Shown here piece after piece: positions 31,201-36,617 of a DNA stretch of 36,617 bases (position 1 is its first letter; the number at the start of each line of letters is the position of its first letter). A program made the position numbers and the translations under genes. The notes beneath the pieces were generated by a model that saw only the letters and a program-made list of their open reading frames with translations, was not told where the DNA came from and made no database searches. The DNA is from Micractinium sp. NFX-FRZ (taxonomy: Eukaryota > Chlorophyta > Trebouxiophyceae > Chlorellales > Chlorellaceae): contig JAPTJF010000557.1 of the NCBI GenBank assembly GCA_029339195.1, forward strand, positions 1 to 36,617, read 5' to 3'.

Positions 31201-33048
31201 GCAGAGCTAAGCTGCCCCCATGCACGTGCCGCGGGCAGCGGCTCCGCCAGCTGGGCAGGCGCCGCCTTCGCTCCCTTCTGCCCTGCCCGCCCCGCGTCGC
31301 TGGTTGCTGCCCCGCCCGCCCCGCTCTAGAGATCTGCTCACCGAGAATTCCACCAGGGAGGAGCGGATGGAGGTGCTGAAGTTGTAGTCCGGGCTGGAGT
31401 GGTGGACCTGGTGCGCAGCCCACAAGATGTTGAGCTCGTGATGCGTGTGGTGCATGCTGCATGGGAAGCAAGGCACGCGCGCTTTGGCGTGGGTTATGTG
31501 GGGAGCCGGATGGGCACACGGCTCCAGGGCACTCTGCCCAGTACTGGGCAGCATGGGAAGGCACGGCGCGCATGAAAGCACAGCACAGCAGAGCACAGCA
31601 CAGCACGGCACGGCACGGTGGCACAGCACGGCACAGCACGGCACAGCACGGCACAGCACAGCACAGCACAGCGCAGCACAGCACAGCACAGCACCGGCAC
31701 TGGCCAAATTCACTCTCACACGTAGGCAGCGAGGTCGTGAGCCAGGAAAGCAACGAGGTGCACCGCCCAGCTGTGCTCCGGCGCCCAGCTGACCAGCCGC
31801 AGGTTTGTGTGCACCCAGGTGTAGGGCAATGTGTACAACACCTGCGGGGGCGCCATGCACAGGGAGGACGGAGCAGGGTGTGGGCAGGGTGCGAGTGGGG
31901 CAGGGTGGGAGCAGAGGCGGCACGGAGTGGACAGGGTGCAGCTGCAAGGGCCTGCCTGCACAGCTGCTCGGCAATGGCTATGCGGCGTGCATGGCGGCAG
32001 GCAGGGCTGCATGCACGAGGCGGCAGCTGCGCTGGGCTGGGCTGCTCTGGTCCGGAACTTGTGCACACCGCCCGGTGTGCGCATCCAGGGGAGGCAGGGC
32101 CAGCCCAGGCTTTTCTATGGCAAGCTGGGATGGACCTGCCAGATGCAGCAGCAGCAGCAGCAGCAGCAGCGCAGCTGCTTGCCCAGTACAAACCTTGGTG
32201 ACCGTGCCTGCAACGGCGGCAGGGGGTACGCAGCGGCGGGCTCAGGTGAGACGTCACTGGCCGTCATGGGTGTCAGGGTACGACCGTACGCACGGCACGG
32301 AGCACGGCCGCACTTTCCCCGCACGGATGGCAAACGCATGCCGGCAGCAGCGGCTGCGGGCAGGGAGGTGAACAGCCAGACAGGCTGCGTGGAGTGGCCC
32401 CCTTGCCCCCGTTGCGACCCCGCCCCGCTCACAGATGGTGATGATCGACAGCAGGTAGCACAGCATGTTGTTCAGGAATTGCCGCAGGTTGTACGCCTTC
32501 TTGCCCTGGGCAGCACACAGGACCGCCTCCAGCCCAATCTGCGGCAGTGCACCGCGTGCAGTACAGTTGTTGTACAGCGATTGTACAGTGTTTGTACAGT
32601 GTTTGTGCAGTGGTTTGTACAGTAGTTGACTTGCACTTGCTGTCGCCGCAGGTGCGCGGCCAAGATGCCAGGGAGGCAGGCTCGTGATCCAGGCTGATGT
32701 CCATGGTTCACTGGCCTCTCTGACAGAGCAGGCAGCTGCCGCTGGGCGTGGGGGCCAGTCCCGCGGGCAGCGCACGGCTGGTGTGCTGCCAGCTACCGCC
32801 GTACCAACTCCCTGGGAGACCCTCTCGTTCAGGGGAGCAACCCACCCCGCCCGATTGAGCTGCCCAGCCCACTGAACTGGCGGCACTCGGGTTAGTAGGG
32901 GAGGTGCACCCACCAGGGCCAGACTGAAGGGGATGTTGACCATGTTGACCGGGTCGGGCAGTCCCTCCTTTTCAGGTACCAGCTGCAGGCGCTCCGGGTG
33001 CAGCCAGGCCTCCCATACGGGCCAAGCAGGCGAAGATGTGGAGTTCAT
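28268..33048 (-). CDS. Alkylglycerol monooxygenase-like fatty-acid hydroxylase
   Basis: Twelve exons on the minus strand: 33048-32914, 32538-32433, 32207-32194, 31841-31720, 31456-31342, 30897-30704, 30411-30315, 29908-29825, 29658-29409, 29110-29047, 28853-28749, 28511-28268; all GT-AG and in phase, 509 residues. It carries the di-iron histidine boxes of the fatty-acid hydroxylase superfamily: HHTHH (128-132), HQVHH (141-145) and HHRVHH (217-222). AWAAHQVHHSSPDYN-like and NYGRKNLGAVLAIWDRMFGTF segments match the AGMO (TMEM195) branch, which cleaves ether lipids using tetrahydrobiopterin. C-terminal hydrophobic helices, including VIQLIMTVPVIMAFL and a TRKAITWELLR segment, also follow the AGMO layout rather than short sterol desaturases. 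A low-complexity insert lies at about 310-350. The protein ends in KKAA, a dilysine ER-retrieval signature. Substrate is inferred from the family. Confidence 0.87.
31578..31694 (-). repeat. (TGTGC)n pentanucleotide repeat in AGMO-like intron 4
   Basis: About 117 bp of GCACA/GCACG pentamers, read as TGTGC in the sense of the gene, start 25 nt after the donor at 31719. It is the same motif and sense orientation as the repeat at 17239-17294. Confidence 0.85.
32146..32169 (-). repeat. (CAG)8 trinucleotide repeat in AGMO-like intron 3
   Basis: Eight CAG units on the plus strand (CTG in the gene's sense) lie in the intron 24 nt beyond the 14-nt microexon. Confidence 0.85.
32194..32207 (-). other. 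14-nt microexon of the minus-strand AGMO-like gene
   Basis: The minus strand reads CTGCAG, then GCACGGTCACCAAG, then GTTTGT. With the preceding T of exon 2 it encodes Cys-Thr-Val-Thr-Lys and restores phase to the next exon. The paralogue has an identical 14-nt exon at 34806-34819. Confidence 0.85.
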
Positions 33049-34068
33049 GGTTGTGCGGGAGGCTTGGAGAAGGCAGGAGCTGCGGGGGGTGCCGTGCGGC
33101 GGCAGGGACGGAAGCTTGGGAGTCAGACAGGGGGCGGGTGAGCGTGCGCTCGCCCAGCCTCCAGACGTGCTACATGCGTATCTTTTATGAAGCGATGCAA
33201 TCCGAACGACGCAACCCCGCCAACAATCGTGCTCAATGCCCGGCAGCTGGGTGGTGGCAGCAGCCTGCTGGGCCTGCAAGCTTGCACAGCGAATCGCACA
33301 AACTCACGAGGCTAAATTGAAAGGCGATCCGACTTGCTGCAGAACGTGGGGCTGCAGGAACCCGTTGGGGAAAGAAGCGCGGACGAAAAGCGCTGAGAGA
33401 TGGGACGTCCTACACGTAAAGGGCGGACGGTGACCACTCAGCTTCCCTTCAAGCTCCGCTCCACTCCACTTCTTGCACGGGCGGGCAGTCAAGCGCTATG
33501 GCGTTCATAGTTTGAATCGCGCGCGTCCTTTCGTCGCATTTCGGCCTGATTGAGAGGCACCCGCCCGCATCTTCCCATCAGGCAGGCAGGCGATGCTGGT
33601 CTAACAGAGAAGCTGGGTGGACACTTTATCGAGCGTCCCATTTGTCTCCGACAGAGCCACCCCTGCCAGAACGTCATCTTCTCTTGTGCCCATCGCCCCT
33701 TGGAGGGCCAACTTGCGTGCAAACGGGTGAGTCCGCTGGCCTTTATTGCACTGCAAGCTGCACTGTGTCGCCACACCTGAGCCGCTGCTGCCAGGCACCC
33801 GGCAGCGCCCGTTCTCCGGGTATGTGCGCCCTGGTTGCTTTTATTTCGTCGCGCCGCGCTCGATCGACATACACCAAGGCGCAGCGCAGCCCCTGCGTCC
33901 CGCCTCGTGGAAGGCGGAGAGCCACCGGCGCCCCCGCCGGCGCCGCCGCACGGCACTGGCACATACGGCACACCTCTGTGCTGGCCCTCCCCCTCTCACC
34001 CTGCCCCTGCCGCCGCCCTGCTCCTCCCTGCAGCCCTTCGCCTGTGAAGAGCCCATCCAAGCGCTGCC
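33049..34068. promoter_or_regulatory. Divergent intergenic region between AGMO-like paralogues
   Basis: This 1,020-bp region separates two head-to-head start codons and must contain both promoters. I saw no TATA box, no convincing shared motif or inverted symmetry, and no additional exon on either strand. A C/T-rich tract with CTGCAG at 34027-34032, 36 nt before the plus-strand ATG, could be a 5'-UTR intron acceptor. Confidence 0.4.
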
Positions 34069-36617
34069 ATGAATGCCACCGGACCGGCCTCTTGGTCGGG
34101 ATGGGACACCTGGCTGCACCCGGAGCGGCTGCAGCTGCCGCCAGGAGCTGAGCGGATGCCCGATCCCGTCACCATGCTCAACTTCCCCTTCACGCTCACC
34201 CTGGTGGGTGAGCCACGTTGTGTTGTGCAAGCACCGCTTGGCTGCCTATGCGGTGGCAGAGTGCTGGCGTGCTGTGGAGGGGGAGGGGGGCAGGTCAGCA
34301 CATGCGGGCGCTAACCCTCGGGAGTGCGCCCGCAGCGTGGTCCGCCAACCGCACCCCGACTTTGATTTTGCAATCCATCGACTCGCTTCCACCTGCTCCG
34401 CTGCTGGGCGCAGATTGCTGTGGAGGCTGCCATCCTGACTGCCCAGGGCAAGAGGAGTGCCTACAGCCTGCGGCAGACCATCAACAACTATTCCTGCCAG
34501 CTGCTGACGGTGCTGACCATCTGTGAGCGGGGCTGGGAAGCACCTGGGCGTTGGCGGCAGCTGCGGAGGCTGCCGTGGAGCCCGTTCTGCTCAAGGGTTC
34601 AGCCTGGGAGGCCTTGCGGCCCATGCTTGGGCAACTGGCACATGCCGGCTCGTGCCAGCACAGCAGCCAGCCGCGCCGTGCCTGCGAAGCACTGATTGAG
34701 GGACGCACCCTTTTGCCGCGCTGTGCTTGCATTCTGCCTCCCTCTGGCTACTGCTGGCAGCAATGCGCCCAACCAGCCTCCCCCCCTGCCACCCCCGCCC
34801 TGCAGGCACGGTCACCAAGGTGGGGGCAGGGCAGGGGCTGCACCTGCCGCTGCATGCAGTGGCGTCCTGCCAGCAGGCAGGGAGTGAATCTGCCGCGCTC
34901 CATGCATGGTGCCTGGCTGTGGTGCCAGGTGCCAGCGCCGGGCAGCCCAGGTCCCAGCTGCCACGCTCTGTTCGACTTCTAATGCTTGGTGCACCCATGC
35001 CCGCACGGCCATGCCGCTGCAACCTACCACAACCCCTGCCCCGCCGCCCTCCCTCCCCGACCTGCAGGTCCTGCACTTGGTGCCCTACACCTGGGTGCAC
35101 GCCAACCTGCGGCTGATCACCTGGGCGCCGGAGCACAGCTTCTGGCTTCACCTCTTCACCTTCGTGGCACATGACCTCACCTTCTACGGGTGGGTGGGCA
35201 CGCGCTGGGTGCACAAAGACAATAATGGCAATGAATGTTCCCTTGTGTGATGGCCGCATGCAGCCTTGTGAGGCGTGAGGGTTGCGCAGTGATCTTTGTC
35301 CGCCCGCGGCAGGCAGCAAGCTTGGCGTGGGGGCAGCGTGACATCAGCCCAGGCGGCGGAGCGCGGTACTGAAAGCGATACTTGGCACCTCTTGCGAAGC
35401 GTTGTGCTGTGCTGCTTCATACACATGCATGCCTCCCTTCCGCTGGCTCACCCCAAGTCCACTGGACACTCCCTGCTCACACCATGCCCGCACCATGCCC
35501 GCCCCAGCGTGCCGTGCGGCGCGTCCTGCTGCGCACGAGCAACATGTCACCCACCCCACCTGCCCCCCATCACCATACTGCCGCGATGCCCCACTCTCAC
35601 ACTGCAGCATGCACCGCTCGATGCACGAGAGCAACCTGTTCTGGGGCGCACACAACGTGCACCACTCCAGCCCGGACTACAACCTGAGCACCGCCACTCG
35701 CTCCTCTCTCGTGGAGTACTCGGTGAGGAGCGTGTGTGATCCTAGGGGTTTTGGGGTTGTTTTGCTTGGGTGGCTGCTGGAGGGTGAAGCAGGGCGGCAA
35801 AGGGAGCGGACCATACCTTGATGGGGCATGGCCAGTGCCGCTGGCGTCCAAGGACGGACAGGGGCGGAGCAGGGGTGGAGCAAGCAAAGCCAGGAAGCTT
35901 GCCGCTGACGGTTGCAGCGCCTCGTCAGCCAGCTGGGCAGCTGCAGGGCACCTCAGCGCACACAGCGCGCGGTGTGCACCCTCATCCTGGCTGCAAGCTT
36001 GCCTTCTGCAAGGCCCCATCCTTCGTCACCCCTCGTCATCATCGTCCCTGTGGCTCCTCTTCTCCTCCACTCATGCACACACGTCAGCCTCGCGCTTGCC
36101 ACCTCAGCACTCACCCCTCCCTCCCCTTGGCCCCCGTCCTTCTCCCCTTTTGTCCCTCACGCAGGTCGGCCCCTTCTTCTTCCTATGGATGGCACTGGTC
36201 ATCCCCCCTCAAGTCTACCACCTCCACGCAAGCCTCTCCCTGCTCTACCAGACCCTCACCCACACCGCCCTCATCAACAAGCTGTGGTGGCCCATCGAGG
36301 CAGTATGGGTCACGCCCTCCCACCACAGGGTCCACCATTCCCGCAACTATGGGCGCAAGTGAGCTGCCGGGCTGGGCCGGGCCGGACAGTGCTGGGCTGG
36401 GCTGGACCAAGCTGCTGGGCTGGGTGGGCTGGGCTGTTAAGCTGGGCTGGACCGGGCTGCTGGGCCGGGTGGGCTGGGCTGTTAAGCTGGGCTGGGCTTG
36501 AGCACTGGCAGCCTGCCAGAGATGGGAGGTCGCAGGAAAGAAAAAACAGCTGTCCCGGCTGGCGCCAACGTGGCGGCCCCGAGGTCGCTGGTTTCAGCTT
36601 TGTTTCACCTCGTTGAG
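34069..36617 (+). CDS. Second alkylglycerol monooxygenase-like gene, 3' part beyond window
   Basis: Six exons are visible: 34069-34203, 34414-34522, 34806-34819, 35068-35189, 35608-35722, 36165-36358. All are GT-AG and in phase, giving 229 residues plus two bases; the sequence after 36358 is intron to the window end. The exon lengths are those of the minus-strand paralogue except exon 2, which is one codon longer. Histidine boxes are HRSMH (129-133), HNVHH (142-146) and HHRVHH (218-223). The first box has the HRxxH form seen in animal AGMO, whereas the paralogue has HHTHH. It is 26 of 45 identical to the paralogue over exon 1. It should continue with a NxGAVLAIWDRMFGTF-type exon outside the window. 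The function is that of the paralogue, possibly with a different substrate or expression. Confidence 0.86.
34806..34819 (+). other. 14-nt microexon of the plus-strand AGMO-like gene
   Basis: CTGCAG precedes GCACGGTCACCAAG, followed by GTGGGG. It is identical in sequence to the paralogue's microexon and encodes the same C-T-V-T-K joint. Confidence 0.85.
36388..36500 (+). repeat. 45-bp tandem repeat in the last visible intron
   Basis: The landmark GCTGTTAAGCTGGGCTGG occurs at 36433 and 36478, giving a 45-bp period with about 2.5 copies made of GCTGGG-type sub-repeats. It lies in the intron after exon 6 of the plus-strand AGMO-like gene. Confidence 0.75.

Noticed and set aside
1..36617. Integrated chlorovirus or transposon sequence, prompted by the chitosanase
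   Set aside because: The chitosanase has ten spliceosomal introns and host-like base composition, and no terminal repeats, integrase, transposase or capsid-like frames were recognised.

Overview
This is a nuclear genome segment from a GC-rich green alga, most likely a trebouxiophyte of the Chlorella group. The evidence is GC-rich, intron-dense genes with small exons, GT-AG introns ending in C-rich tracts plus CTGCAG, TGTAA motifs downstream of several stop codons (the chlorophyte poly(A) signal), an 80S ribosomal protein gene, and a GH46 chitosanase, an enzyme known from Chlorella and from chloroviruses. The genus is an inference. All gene models below were built by hand. Every proposed junction was checked for splice dinucleotides and codon phase, so exon ends are specific but unconfirmed by RNA.

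Layout. 1-334: poly-G tract and the sequence downstream of the chitosanase. 335-4883 (-): 11-exon secreted GH46 chitosanase with a Pro-rich linker. 4884-5201: short divergent promoter. 5202-7271 (+): 6-exon HSP20/alpha-crystallin-like protein. 7802-14060 (+): 14-exon Pumilio/PUF RNA-binding protein, about one PUF repeat per exon. 15732-17726 (+): multi-pass membrane protein of unknown function with an apparent one-base frameshift. 19041-21034 (+): 4-exon ribosomal protein eL22. 22257-27922 (+): 14-exon type II membrane protein resembling RgpF-type glycosyltransferases, with an NPDL...EGR module and a tail of about 400 residues rich in Ala, Gln, Gly and Thr. 28268-33048 (-) and 34069 to beyond the window end (+): two divergent paralogues of the alkylglycerol monooxygenase (AGMO/TMEM195) branch of the fatty-acid hydroxylase superfamily, both containing the same 14-nt microexon.

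How the genes relate. They are mostly unrelated nuclear genes, each with its own promoter. Two sets suggest themes. The chitosanase and the putative glycosyltransferase both fit cell-wall or glycan metabolism. The AGMO pair is a head-to-head duplication that may share a control region of about 1 kb. The most notable items are the AGMO pair with its microexon and a C-terminal KKAA on one copy, the chitosanase architecture, the glycosyltransferase-like fusion with a GC-AG intron and an intronic exon relic, and the PUF protein whose side chains predict a UGUAUAUA-type target. I saw no virus, transposon, CRISPR array, tRNA or rRNA.
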